NCBI GenBank assembly: GCA_037893225.1
Contig: JAZGUH010000022.1
Location: 3,100,001 to 3,164,000 of the forward strand
From: Hippasteria phrygiana
Lineage: Eukaryota; Echinodermata; Asteroidea; Valvatida; Goniasteridae
DNA length: 64,000 nt
Reading direction: 5' to 3'
The position numbers were made by a program, and so were the translations under genes. Of this stretch, positions 1 through 13,349 are shown piece by piece. Every line of letters begins with the position of its first letter. Position 1 is the stretch's first letter. The notes under the pieces are model-generated. The model saw only the letters and a list, made by a program, of their open reading frames with translations. It was not told where the DNA came from and did no database searches.

Positions 1-1789
1 CTGAAAGAGAAAAAGAAAAAAAAAAGAAAACTAGACATCTGGTACAGTGTTTGTGGACAAACACAGGGCTGTTTTGTTTTTTTGTGTAAAATTTTGTGAT
101 TAAAATGAAATTACAAAAATTTCAAAAATCATTAAAAAAATTGCTGATTACGTCATCATGACATCATTTCAGATTTTGCATGCTAGTGACAGTATCTACC
201 TACCCACCAATTTGCATGACGATCGGACCTATCCTTATATGTGTTTTTAAAAAGCACATTTTTGATGATGTCATCATGACGTCACACATTTTTTTCCTTT
301 TTAGGGCATATCTTTGAGACCTACAAAAGCTATAACAAAAAGAATTTTGAAAATATCTTGTTTTGTTCGCCAGATATATTTAAAAGAATGTTACGATTTT
401 CAAAATTTCAAAAATTCATAACAAATCACGTGATGACGTCATCATGACGTCACTTTGGATTTTGCATTCTAGTGCCAGTATCTACCTACCCACCAATTTT
501 CATGACGATTGGACCTATCCTTATATGTGTTTTAAAAAAGCACATTTTTGATGATGTCATCATGACGTCACACATTTTCTCCCTTTTAGGGCATATCTTT
601 GAGACATACCAAAGCTATAACAAAAAGAATTTTGAAAATATCTTGTTTTGTTCGCTAGATATATTGAAAAGAATTTTACGATTTTGAAATTTCAAAAATT
701 CATAAAAAATCACGTGATGACGTCATTATGACGTAAATGTTCGGCATACATTCTGAGCAGTTAGTCTAAGTGTCTGCCAAGTTTAAAGCCAATCGGCACC
801 ATAAAAGTAGCCAAAGTGCCAGTAAGAAAGAAAACGTGTACAAATGCTATGGGCATTTTGGCTGAAAAAGAAGAACAAAAAAAAGAAAAAACTAGACCTC
901 TGGTACAGTGTTTGTGGACAAACACAGGGCTGTTTGGTTTTTTTTGTGTAAAATTTTGTGATTAAAATGAAATTTCAAAAATGAAAAAAATCATAAAAAA
1001 ATTCCCGATGACGTCATCATGACATCATTTCAGATTTTGCATGCTAGTGACAGTATCTACCTACCCACCACTTTTCATTTTTGATGACGTCATCATGACA
1101 TCACAGATTTTTTTTTCTTTTAGTGCATATCTTTGAGACATACCAAAGCTATAACAAAAATAATTTTGAAAATATCTTGTTTTGTTCGCTAGATATATTT
1201 AAAAAGAATGTTACGATTTAATAATTTCAAAAATTCATAAAAAATCACGTGATGACGTCATCATGACCTCATTTCAGATTTTGCATGCTAGTGACAGTAT
1301 CTACCTACCCACCACTTTTCATGACGATCGGACCTATCCTTATATGTGTTTTAAAAAAGCACATTTTTGATGACGTCATCATGACATCACACATTTTTTT
1401 TTCTTTTAGTGCATATCTTTGAGACATACCAAAGCTATAACAAAAAGAATTTTGAAAATATCTTGTTTTGTTCGCTAGATATATTGAAAAGAATATTACG
1501 ATTTTCAAATTTCAAAAATTCATAAAAAATCACGTGATGACGTCATCATGACGTAAATGTTCGGCATACATTCTGAGCAGTTAGTCTAAGTGTCTGCCAA
1601 GTTTGAAGTCAATCGGCAGCATAAAAGTAGCCAAAGTGCCGGTAAGAAAGAAAACGTGTACAAATGCTATGGGCAGTTGGCTGAAAAAGAAAAAAAAAAA
1701 AAACTAGACATGCTATGTGTTTGTCACGTTATGACAAACACAGGGCTGTTTCGGGGTTGTTTTGTTATTTTGGATGTGTAATATGCTTA

Positions 1790-2480
1790 TAATAGTAAAA
1801 GGTGTTTGTTAGTTAAAGACGGAGGGGTTAGGATGTTGTTGTTGGGAGGAACATAAAATTTACAAAATAAAAAAAATCATAGAAAATTTGCCGATGACGT
1901 CATCATGACGTCACTTCGGCTGCCGCATGCTTGTGGCACACTATCTACATACCCACCAATTTTTATGACGATTGGACCTACCCTTATATGTGTTTTTTTT
2001 TTAATATATTTTTGATGTCGTCATGATGACGTCACACATTTTCTCATTTATGTGAAAGAATATAGAAGCTAACAAAGCTATTACAAAAAGAATTTTGAAT
2101 TTAGCATGTTCTGGTGATGAGATATGGGTTTAAGAAACTTTAAGGTTAAAAAACTTAAAAATTACTATAAAATCGTATGATGACGTCATGATGACGTCAT
2201 GATGACGTCACCTCAATTTTCATCTATAACACGTACTTGTCTACCACCATAGCAGGTTTGAATGCAATCGGACCTACGGTTCTCTAGATATGTGCCCTTG
2301 AAAAATGCACCTTTAAGATGACGTCACATGACAAGTGATGACGTCATCATGACGTCACTCTTCGGCATACATTCTTAGCTTAGGGTCTCTGTTTGAGTTA
2401 AACCTGATTAAGATCTGAGGTTGTTTAGTGACCAAAGTGGCTCTTACAAAATTCGTGTACAAAGTCTATGGGATTTGGGA
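1790..2480 (+). repeat. Diverged satellite segment
   Basis: Older-looking stretch within the array. The CRE-type boundaries remain (for example around 1893-1914, 2176-2208 and 2337-2357) but the intervening modules match the consensus poorly, including an altered beta-like stretch near 2045-2165 and a delta-like stretch near 2210-2330. It separates the gamma module at 1540-1790 from the homogeneous alpha-beta run that begins at about 2500. This suggests the array was homogenised in patches. Confidence 0.6.
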
Positions 2481-4424
2481 TAAAACTAAAAAGTCATAGA
2501 AAATCAGCTGATGACGTCATCATGACGTCACTTTGGATTTTACATGCTAGTGGCACTATCTACCTACCCACCAATTTTCATGACGATCGGACATATCCTT
2601 ATATGTGTTTTAAAAAAGCACATTTTTGATGATGTCATCATGACGTCACACATTTTCTCCCTTTCAGGGCATATCTTTGAGACATACCAAAGCTATAACA
2701 AAAATAATTTTGAAAATATCTTGTTCTGTTTGCTAGATATATTGAAAAGAATGTTACGATTTTAAAATTTTGAAAAATTCATAAAAAATCATGTGATGAC
2801 GTCATCATGACGTCACTTTGGATTCAGCATCCTAGTGACAGTATCTACCTACCCACCAATTTTCATGACGATCGGACCTATCCTTATATGTGTTTTAAAA
2901 AAGCACATTTTTGATGATGTCATCATGACGTCACACATTTTCTCCCTTTCAGGGCATATCTTTGAGACATACCAAAGCTATAACAAAAAGAATTTTGAAA
3001 ATATCTTGTTTTGTTCGCTAGATATATTGAACAGAATTTTACGATTTTGAAATTTCAAAAATTCATAAAAAATCACGTGATGACGTCATCATGACGTAAA
3101 TGTTCGGCATACATTCTGAGCAGTTGGTCTAAGTGCCTGCAAAGTTTAAAGCCAATCGGCACCATAAAAGTAGCCAAAGTGCCAGTAAGAAAGAAAACGT
3201 GTACAAATGCAATGGGCATTTGGCTGAAAAAGAAGAAAAAAAAAAAGAAAAAAAAAAGAAAACTAGACATCTGGTACAGTGTTTGTGGACAAACACAGGG
3301 CTGTTTTGTTTTTTTGTGCAAAATTTTGTGATTAAAATGAAATTACAAAAATTTCAAAAATCATTTAAAAAATTGCTGATTACGTCATCATGACATCATT
3401 TCAGATTTTGCATGCTAGTGACAGTATCTACCTACCCACCAATTTGCATGACGATCGGACCTATCCTTATATGTGTTTTTAAAAAGCACATTTTTGATGA
3501 TGTCATCATGACGTCACACATTTTTTTCCTTTTTAGGGCATATCTTTGAGACCTACCAAAGCTATAACAAAAAGAATTTTGAAAATATCTTGTTTTGTTT
3601 GCCAGATATATTTAAAAGAATGTTACGATTTCAAAATTTCAAAAATTCATAACAAATCACGTGATGACGTCATCATGACGTCATTTCAGATTTGGCATGC
3701 TGGTGGCAGTATCTACCTACCCACCAATTTTCATGACGATCGGACCTATCCTTATATGTGTTTTAAAAAAGCACATTTTTGATGATGTCATCATGACGTC
3801 ACACATTTTTTTCCTTTTTAGGGCATATCTTTGAGACCTACAAAAGCTATAACAAAAAGAATTTTGAAAATATCTTGTTTTGTTTGCCAGATATATTTAA
3901 AAGAATGTTACGATTTTCAAAATTTCAAAAATTCATAACAAATCACGTGATGACGTCATCATGACGTCACTTTGGATTTTGCATTCTAGTGCCAGTATCT
4001 ACCTACCCACCAATTTTCATGACGATCGGACCTATCCTTATATGTGTTTTAAAAAAGCACATTTTTGATGATGTCATCATGACGTCACACATTTTCTCCC
4101 TTTTAGGGCATATCTTTGAGACATACCAAAGCTATAACAAAAAGAATTTTGAAAATATCTTGTTTTGTTCGCTAGATATATTGAAAAGAATTTTACGATT
4201 TTGAAATTTCAAAAATTCATAAAAAATCACGTGATGACGTCATCATGACGTAAATGTTCGGCATACATTCTGAGCAGTTAGTCTAAGTGTCTGCCAAGTT
4301 TGAAGTCAATCGGTAACATAAAAGTAGCCAAAGTGCCGGTAAGAAAGAAAACGTGTACAAATGCTATGGGCATTTTGGCTGAAAAAGAAGAACAAAAAAA
4401 AGAAAAAAAAAAAAAAAAGAAAAA

Positions 4425-4606
4425 AAAAAAAATCTTAACGAAAACAAGGGCTGTTTTGGAAAAGTTTCCAAAACAGCCAAAAAAAAAAAAGAAAAAAAAA
4501 AAAATCTTAACGAAAACAAGGGCTGTTTTGGAAAAGTTTCCAAAACAGCCAAAAAAAAAAATCTTAACGAAAACAAAGGCTGTTTCGGAAAACTTCCGAA
4601 ACAGCC

Positions 4607-4637
<31 letters not shown>

Positions 4638-4782
4638 ATCTTAACGAAAACAAGGGCTGTTTCGGAAAAGTTTCCGAAACAGCCAAAAAAAAAAAAAAAA
4701 AAAAAAAAAAAGAAAAAAAAAAGAAAAAAAAAAAATCTTAACGAAAACAAGGGCTGTTTTGGAAAAGTTTCCAAAACAGCCA
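4425..4782 (+). repeat. Poly(A)-separated hairpin units, cluster 1 (five copies)
   Basis: Inside the poly(A) tract of a gamma module, five units occur as A-run, 'TCTTAACGAAAACAA', then a perfect hairpin. Hairpins are at 4449-4478, 4521-4550, 4578-4606, 4655-4684 and 4752-4781. Arms are GGCTGTTTTGGAAA / TTTCCAAAACAGCC, or the paired variant GGCTGTTTCGGAAA / TTTCCGAAACAGCC. The third copy is one base shorter (13 bp arms, loop AAC) and is preceded by CAAAGG instead of CAAGGG. A-runs, some broken by single G, separate the units. Every arm change is matched in the other arm. Confidence 0.95.
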
Positions 4783-6280
4783 AAAAAAAAAAAAAAAAAA
4801 AAAAAAAAACTAGATGTATGGTGCAGTGTTTGTGGACAAACACAGGGCTGTTTTGTTTTTTTGTGTAAAATTATGTGATTTAAATGAACTTTCAAAAATG
4901 AAAAAAATTATACAAAATTAGCCGATGACGTCATCATGACGTCACATAAATGTTCATCTAACACATGCTGGCATAACTAAATACCACGTTTTAACTTAAT
5001 CTGACTTGTACTTTTGTAGATATATGGTTTCCAAAAATGCCCCTTTAAGATGACGTCACGTGACATGTGATGACGTCATCATGACCTAAAAGTTCGGCGC
5101 ACATTCTGAGCAGTTGGTGTAAGTGTCTGCCTACGACTTGTCTAACGACTTGAAAAAAAGACTAGAGATCAACTCTTTATAGACAGCATGCCACATGAAA
5201 GCCATGGTTTCTGTCCTTCCCAGAATTCCTTTGTGTTATATTGAATTTGGTCACAATTTTCAGATGCCTGTTATTTCTTAATACTTGAGTGAGCCACGAT
5301 CACGAAATTGTTGAATTAGGTAGAGAAAAATTCAATGTATACATTTTGTTAATCGGAGCGACCCTTACATGCGTAAAAAAAAAAAATTGATGACGTCATT
5401 ATGACGTCACACAATTTTCGCCTTTTAGGGCATATCTTTGAGACATACCAAAAGCTGTATCAAAAAGAATTTTGAAAATCTCTTGTTTTGTTTGCGAGAT
5501 ATATTTAAAAGAATGTTACGATTTCAAAATTTCAAAAATTCATAAAAAATCACGTGATGACGTCATCATGACGTCACTTTGGATTTTGCATCCTAGTACC
5601 AGTATCTACCTACCCACAACTTTTCATGACGATCGGACCTATCCTTATATGTGTTTTTAAAAAGCACATTTTTGATGACGTCATCATGACGTCACACATT
5701 TTTTTCCTTTTTAGGGCATATCTTTGAGACATACCAAAGCTATAACAAAAAGAATTTTGAAAATATCTTGTTTTGTTCGCCAGATATATTGAAAAGAATG
5801 TTACGATTTTCAAATTTTGAAAAATTCATAAAAAATCACGTGATGACGTCATCATGACGTCACTTCGGATTCAGCATCCTAGTGACAGTATCTACCCACC
5901 CACCAATTTTCATGACGATCGGACCTATCCTTATATGTGTTTTAAAAAAGCACATTTTTGATGATGTCATCATGACGTCACACATTTTTTTTCTTTTAGG
6001 GCATATCTTTGAGACATACCAAAGCTATAACAAAAAGAATTTTGAAAATATCTTGTTTTGTTCGCTAGATATATTGAAAAGAATTTTACGATTTTCAAAT
6101 TTCAAAAATTCATAAAAAATCACGTGATGACGTCATCATGACCAAAAAGTTCGGCACACATTCTGAGCAGTTAGTCTAAGTGTCTGCCAAGTTTAAAGCC
6201 AATCGGGTGCACCAAAGTAGCCAAAGTGCCGGTAAGAAAGAAAACGTGCACAAATGCTATGGGCAAAAAGTCTGAAAAGG

Positions 6281-6311
<31 letters not shown>

Positions 6312-6317
<6 letters not shown>

Positions 6318-6358
6318 ACGAAAACAAGGGCTGTTTTGGAAAAGTTTCCAAAACAGCC
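6312..6358 (+). repeat. Poly(A)-separated hairpin unit, single copy
   Basis: One unit in the gamma module at about 6130-6450. The leader TCTTAACGAAAACAA is followed by a perfect 30 nt hairpin at 6329-6358 with T/A-type arms (GGCTGTTTTGGAAA and its complement). Long A-runs lie on both sides, so it has the same context as the five-copy cluster and appears to be the minimal state of that expansion. Confidence 0.93.
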
Positions 6359-7683
6359 AAAAAAAAAAAAAAAAAAAAAAAAAAAACTAGATGTATGGTG
6401 CAGTGTTTGTGGACAAACACAGGGCTGTTTTGTTTTTTTGTGTAAAATTATGTTATTTAAATGAAATTTCAAAAATGGAAAAAATCATAGAAAATTAGCC
6501 GATGACGTCATCATGACGTCACATAAATTTTCATCTAACACATGCTGGCATAACTAAATACCACGTTTTAACTTAATCTGACTTGTACTATTGTAGATAT
6601 ATGGCTTCAAAAAATGCACCTTTAAGATGACGTCACATGACATGTGATGACGTCATCATGACGTAAAAGTTCTGAGCAGTTGGTGTAAGTGTCTGCCTAC
6701 GACTTGTCTAACGACTTGAAAAAAAGACTAGAGATCAACTCTTTATAGACAGCATGCCACATGAAAGCCTTGGTTTCTGTCCTTCCCAGAATTCCTTTGT
6801 GTTATATTGAATTTGGTCACAATTTTCAGATGCCTGTTATTTCTTAATACTTGAGTGAGCCACGATCACGAAATTGTTGAATTAGGTAGAGAAAAATTCA
6901 ATGTATAAATTTGTTTAATCGGACCGACCCTTACATGCGTAAAAAAAAAAAATTGATGACGTCATTATGACGTCACACAATTTTCGCCTTTTAGGGCATA
7001 TCTTTGAGACATACCAAAAGCTGTATCAAAAAGAATTTTGAAAATATCTTGTTTTGTTTGCGAGATATATTTAAAAGAATGTTACGATTTCAAAATTTCA
7101 AAAATTCATAACAAATCACGTGATGACGCCATCATGACGTCACTTTGGATTTTGCATCCTAGTGCCAGTATCTACCTACCCACCAATTTTCATGACGATC
7201 GGACCTATCCTTATATGTGTTATAAAAAAGCACATTTTTGATGATGTCATCACGACGTCACACATTTTCTCCCTTTTAGGGCATATCTTTGAGACATACC
7301 AAAGCTATAACAAAAAGAATTTTGAAAATATCTTGTTTTGTTTGCTAGATATATTGAAAAGAATTTTACGATTTTCAAATTTCAAAAATTCATAAAAAAT
7401 CACGTGATGACGTCATCATGACCAAAAAGTTCGGGACACATTCTGAGCAGTTTGTCTAAGTATCTGCCAAGTTTAAAGTCAATCGGGTGCACCAAAGTAG
7501 CCAAAGTGCCGGTAAGAAAGAAAACGTGTACAAATGCTATGGGAAAAAAGTCTGAAAAGGAAGCACAAAAAAAAAAAAAAAAAATGTGAATACAACAATT
7601 AAAGTTTGTCAAACAATCGCACTACTGCCACTTTTCTTTGTTAATTTTGAAATTAATTAAAGTTGTTTGTAATAGTGACATGT

Positions 7684-8283
7684 GATGACGTCATCATAAA
7701 GTCACATAAATTTTCATCTATAAACTTGCTGACCTACCTAGATATAACTTTTCAACTTTATCGGACTTGTACTTTTGTATATATATGGCTTCAAAAACTG
7801 GCTCTTTAAGATGACGTCACGTGACATGTGATGAAGTCATAATGTCATGTCAATTTTCATCTATAACCTGCAGACCTGCCTGGATATTACATTTCAACTT
7901 AATCGAACTTGTACTTTTGTTTATATGTGGCTTCAAAAACTGCCCCTTTAAGATGACGTCACGTAACATGTGATGACAACATGATAATGTCATGTCAATT
8001 TTCAACTATAGACCTATTGGGCTACCTAGATATTACTTTATAACTTAATTGGACTTGTACTTCTGTAGATATGGACCTTCAAAAACTGCCCCTTTAAGAT
8101 GACGTCACGTGACATGTTCTGACTTATAATCATAACGTCATGTAAATTTTCATCTATAACACCCGGTGGCATACCTAGATATCACGTTCCAACTTAATCG
8201 GACTTGTACTTTTGTAGATATATGGCTTCGAAAAATGCTTCTTTAAGATGACGTCACGTGACATGTGATGACGTCATCATGAC
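7684..8283 (+). repeat. Run of delta modules (about five)
   Basis: Consecutive delta modules of roughly 150 bp. Each carries 'ttttcatctata', a line like 'aacttaatcggacttgtac', 'tatggcttcaaaaactg' and 'cccctttaagatgacgtcac'. They end at GACGTCACGTGACATGTGATG, a composite of CRE, CACGTG and a further half-site. Near-copies of this run occur at about 10640-11235 and 22970-23590, and a shorter three-module version at 11940-12320 and 24290-24690. Confidence 0.85.
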
Positions 8284-10304
8284 ATAAAATTCGGCACACA
8301 TTGTGAGCAGTTGGGGTAAGTGTCTGTCAAGTTTAAAAGTAGCCAAAGTGGCCGGTAAGAAAGAAAACGTTTACAAATGCTATGGGCAATAGTCTAGCGA
8401 CTTGAAAAAAGACTACAAATCAACCCTTTTTATAAACAGCATGCACATTTGAGCCATGGTTATCTGCCCTTCCCAGAATTCCTTTGTGTTATATTGAATT
8501 TGGTCTAAATTTTGAAATGGCTGTTATTTCTTACTTGAGTGAGCCACGATCATGACATTTTGGAATTAGGGAGAGGAAAATTCAATATATACATTTTTGT
8601 AATCGGATTGACCCTTACATGCGTAAAAAAAACAACACATTTTTGATGACGTCATCATGACGTCACACAATTTTCGCCTTTTAGGGCATATCTTTGAGAC
8701 ATACCAAAGCTGTCACAAAAAGAATTTTGAAAATATCTTGTTTTGTTCGCTAGATATATTGAAACAAATGTTACGATTTTCAAAATTCAAAAATTCATAA
8801 AAAATCACGTGATGACGTCATCATGACGTAAAAGTTCGGCACACATTCTGAGCAGTTGCTTTAAGTGTTTGCTAAGTTTAAAGACAATCGGCTGCATAAA
8901 AGTAGCCAAAGTGCCGGTAAAAAGGAAAACGTGTACAAATGCTATGGGCAATAGTCTGAAAGAGAAAAAGAAAAAAAAAAGAAAACTAGATGTATGGTGC
9001 AGTGTTTGTGGACAAACACAGGGCTGTTTTGATTTTTTGTGTAAAATTATGTGATTTAAATGAAATTTCAAAAATGAAAAAAATTATAGAAAATTAGCCG
9101 ATGACGTCATCATGACGTCACATAAATTTTCATCTAACACATGCTGGCATAACTAAATACCACGTTTTAACTTAATCTGACTTGTACTTTTGTAGAATGG
9201 CTTCAAAAAATGCACCTTTAAGATGACGTCACATGACATGTGATGACGTCATCATGACGTAAAAGTTCGGCGCACATTCTGAGCAGTTGGTGTAAGTGTC
9301 TGCCTACGACTTGTCTAACGACTTGAAAAAAAGACTAGAGATCAACTCTTTATAGACAGCATGCCACATGAAAGCCATGGTTTCTGTCCTTCCCAGAATT
9401 CCTTTGTGTTATATTGAATTTGGTCACAATTTTTTAGATGCCAGCTATTTCTTAATACTTGAGTGAGCCACGATCACGAAATTGTTGAATTAGGCAGAGA
9501 AAAATTCAATGTATAAATTTTTAATCGGACCGACCCTTACATGCGTTAAAAAAAAGAAATTGATGACGTCATTATGACGTCACACAATTTTCGCCTTTTA
9601 GGGCATATCTTTGAGACATACCAAAAGCTGTATCAAAAAGAATTTTGAAACTATCTTGTTTTGTTTGCGAGATATATTTAAAAGAATGTTACGATTTCAA
9701 AATTTCAAAAATTCATAACAAATCACGTGATGACGTCATCATGACGTAACTTTGGATTTTGCATCCTAGTGCCAGTATCTACCTACCCACCAATTTTCAT
9801 GACGATCGGACCTATCCTTATATGTGTTTTAAAAAAGCACATTTTTGATGATGTCATCATGACGTCACACATTTTTTTCCTTTTTAGGGCATATCTTTGA
9901 GACCTACCAAAGCTATAACAAAAAGAATTTTGAAAATATCTTGTTTTGTTTGCCAGATATATTTAAAAGAATGTTACGATTTTCAAAATTTCAAAAATTC
10001 ATAACAAATCACGTGATGACGTCATCATGACGTCATTTTGGATTTTGCATCCTAGTGCCAGTATCTACCTACCCACCAATTTTCATGACGATCGGACCTA
10101 TCCTTATATGTGTTTTAAAAAAGCACATTTTTGATGATGTCATCATGACGTCACACATTTTATTTCTTTTAGGGCATATCTTTGAGACATACCAAAGCTA
10201 TAACAAAAAGAATTTTGAAAATATCTTGTTTTGTTCGCTAGATATATTGAAAAGAATTTTACGATTTTCAAATTTCAAAAATTCATAAAAAATCACGTGA
10301 TGAC

Positions 10305-13040
10305 GTCATCATGACCAAAAAGTTCGGGACACATTCTGAGCAGTTTGTCTAAGTGTCTGCCAAGTTTAAAGGCAATCGGGTGCACCAAAGTAGCCAAAGT
10401 GCCGGTAAGAAAGAAAACGTGCACAAATGCTATGGGGAAAAAGTCTGAAAAGGAAGCACAAAAAAAAAAAAAAACTAGAGGCATGAGGTTGGTGTTTGTG
10501 GACAAACACAGGGCTGTTTCGTTTTTTTGTTTTAGTTTGGATGTGAAATGTGAATACAACAATTAAAGTTTGTCAAACAATCGCACTACTGCCAATTTTC
10601 TTTGTTAATTTTGAAATTAATTAAAGTTGTTTGTAATAGTGACATGTGATGACGTCATCATAAAGTCACATAAATTTTCATCTATAAACTTGCTGACCTA
10701 CCTTTTCAACTTAATCGGACTTGTACTTTTGTATATATATGGCTTCAAAAACTGCCCCTTTAAGATGACGTCACGTGACATGTGATGAAGTCATAATGTC
10801 ATGTCAATTTTCATCTATGAACCTGCAGACCTGCCTGGATATTACATTTCAACTTAATCGAACTTGTACTTTTGTTTATATGTGGCTTCAAAAACTGCCC
10901 CTTTAAGATGACGTCACATAACATGTGATGACGTCATCATAACGTCATGTCAATTTTTATTTATAAACCTACTGGGCTACCTGGATATTTGTTTTCAACT
11001 TAATCGAATTTGTACTTTTGCAGATAAATGGCTTCAAAAACTGCCCCTTTAAGATGACGTCACGTGACATGTTTTGACTTAATCATAACGGCATGTCAAT
11101 TTTCATCTATAACACCCGGTGGCATACCTAGATATCACGTTCCAACTTAATCGGACTTGTACTTTTGTAGATATATGGCTTCAAAAAATGCCCCTTTAAG
11201 ATGACGTCACGTGACATGTGATGACGTCATCATGACGTAAAATTCGGCACACATTGTGAGCAGTTGGGGTAAGTGTCTGTCAAGTTTAAAAGTAGCCAAA
11301 GTGGCCGGTAAGAAAGGAAACGTTTACAAATGCTATGGGCAATAGTCTAGCGACTTGAAAAAAGACTACAAATCAACCCTTTTTATAAACAGCATGCACA
11401 TTTGAGCCATGGTTATCTGCCCTTCCCAGAATTCCTTTGTGTTATATTGAATTTGGTCTAAATTTTGAAATGGCTGTTATTTCTTACTTGAGTGAGCCAC
11501 GATCATGACATTTTGGAATTAGGGAGAGGAAAATTCAATATATATATTTTTGTAATCGGATTGACCCTTACATGCGTTAAAAAAAAAACATTTTTGATGA
11601 CGTCATCATGACGTCACACAATTTTCGCCTTTTAGGGCATATCTTTGAGACATACCAAAGCTATAACAAAAAGAATTTTGAAAATATCTTGTTTTGTTCG
11701 CTAGATATATTGAAACAAATGTTACGATTTTCAAAATTCAAAAATTCATAAAAAATCACGTGATGACGTCATCATGACGTAAAAGTTCGGCACACATTCT
11801 GAGCAGTTGCTTTAAGTGTTTGCTAAGTTTAAAGACAATCGGCTGCATACAAGTAGCCAAAGTGCCGGTAAAAAGGAAAACGTGTACAAATGCTATGGGC
11901 ATTTGGCTGAAAAAGAAAAAAAAAAAGAAACTAGATATAACTTTTCAACTTAATCGGACTTGTACTTTTGTTTATATTATATGGCTTCAAAAACTGCCCC
12001 TTTAAGATGACGTCACGTGACATGTGATGACGTCATCATCATGTCATGTCAATTTTCATCTATAAACCTACTGGGCTACCTAGATATTACTTTTAAACTT
12101 AATCGGACATGTACTTCTGTAGATATGCGCCTTCAAAAACTGCCCCTTTAAGATGACGTCACATGTGATGACGTCATCATAACGTCATGTCAATTTTCAT
12201 TTATAAAACTACTGGAATACCTAGATATTACATTTTAACTTAATCGAACTTGTACTTTTGTAGATATATGGCTTAGAAAAATGCCCCTTTAAGATGACGT
12301 CACGTGACATGTGATGACGTCATTATGACGTAAAAGTTCGGCACACATTGTGAGCAGTTGGGGTAAGTGTCTACCAAGTTTAAAATTAGGTAAAGTGGCC
12401 GGTAAGAAAGAAAACGTTTACAAATGCTATGGGCAATATTCTAGCGACTTGAAAAAAAGAATTTTTTCATGACGTCATCATGACGTCACACAATTTTCGC
12501 TTTTTAGGGCATATCTTTGAGACATACCAAAGCTATAACAAAAAGAATTTAGAAAATTTCTTGTTTTGTTCGCTAGATATATTGAAAAGAATGTTACGAT
12601 TTACACAATTTTAAAATTCAGCGACTTGAACAAAGACTACAAATCAACCTTTTTATAAACAGCATGCACATTTAAGCCATGGTTATCTGCCCTTCCCAGA
12701 ATTCCTTTGTGTTATATTGAATTTGGTCTAAATTTTGAAATGGCTGTTATTTCTTACTTGAGTGAGCCACGATCATGAAATTTTGGAATTAGGGAGAGGA
12801 AAATTCAATATATACATTTTTGTAATCGGATTGACCCTTACATGCGTAAAAAAAAAAAAACATTTTTGATGACGTCATCATGACGTCACACAATGTTCGC
12901 TTTTTAGGGCATATCTTTGAGACATACCAAAGCTATAACAAAAAGAATTTCGAAAATATCTTGTTTTGTTCGCTAGATATATTGAAAAGAATTTTACAAT
13001 TTTGAAATTTCAAAAATTCATAAAAAATCACGTGATGACG
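10305..13040 (+). repeat. Higher-order repeat block, copy 1
   Basis: Block with module order gamma-delta5-gamma'-epsilon-beta-gamma-delta3-gamma'-beta-epsilon-beta, where gamma' is a short gamma form ending in 'gctatgggcaatagtct'. The same order recurs at about 22630-25385 on the other side of the 6.9 kb insertion, and its first part also at about 7410-9060. The agreement in order and in small rearrangements, such as the isolated beta near 12450-12610, shows recent higher-order duplication. Confidence 0.8.
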
Positions 13041-13201
13041 TCATCATGACGTAAATGTTCGGCATACATTCTGAGCAGTTAGTCCAAGTGTCTGCCAAGT
13101 TTAAAGCCAATCGGCAGCATAAAAGTAGCCAAAGTGCCGGTAAGAAAGAAAACGTGTACAAATGCTATGGGCATTTGGCTGAAAAAGAAAAAAAAAAAGA
13201 A

Positions 13202-13233
<32 letters not shown>

Positions 13234-13349
13234 ATCTTAACGAAAACAAGGGCTGTTTCGGAAAAGTTTCCGAAACAGCCAAAAAAAAAGAAAAAAAAAA
13301 AAATCTTAACGAAAACAAGGGCTGTTTTGGAAAAGTTTCCAAAACAGCC
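13234..13349 (+). repeat. Poly(A)-separated hairpin units, cluster 2 (two copies)
   Basis: Two units in the gamma module at about 13040-13430. The first hairpin (13251-13280) has C/G-type arms (TTTCGG / CCGAAA). The second (13320-13349) has T/A-type arms (TTTTGG / CCAAAA). Both are perfect 30 nt palindromes with a two-base AG centre, and A-runs separate them. Adjacent copies of both arm types in one cluster show that the two variants move as complete hairpins. Confidence 0.94.

Noticed and set aside
3133..3393. Lys-rich open frames through gamma modules (also 4300-4644, 13134-13373, 14732-15085)
   Set aside because: They translate poly(A) tracts and hairpin units; opposite-strand Phe-rich frames are equally long.
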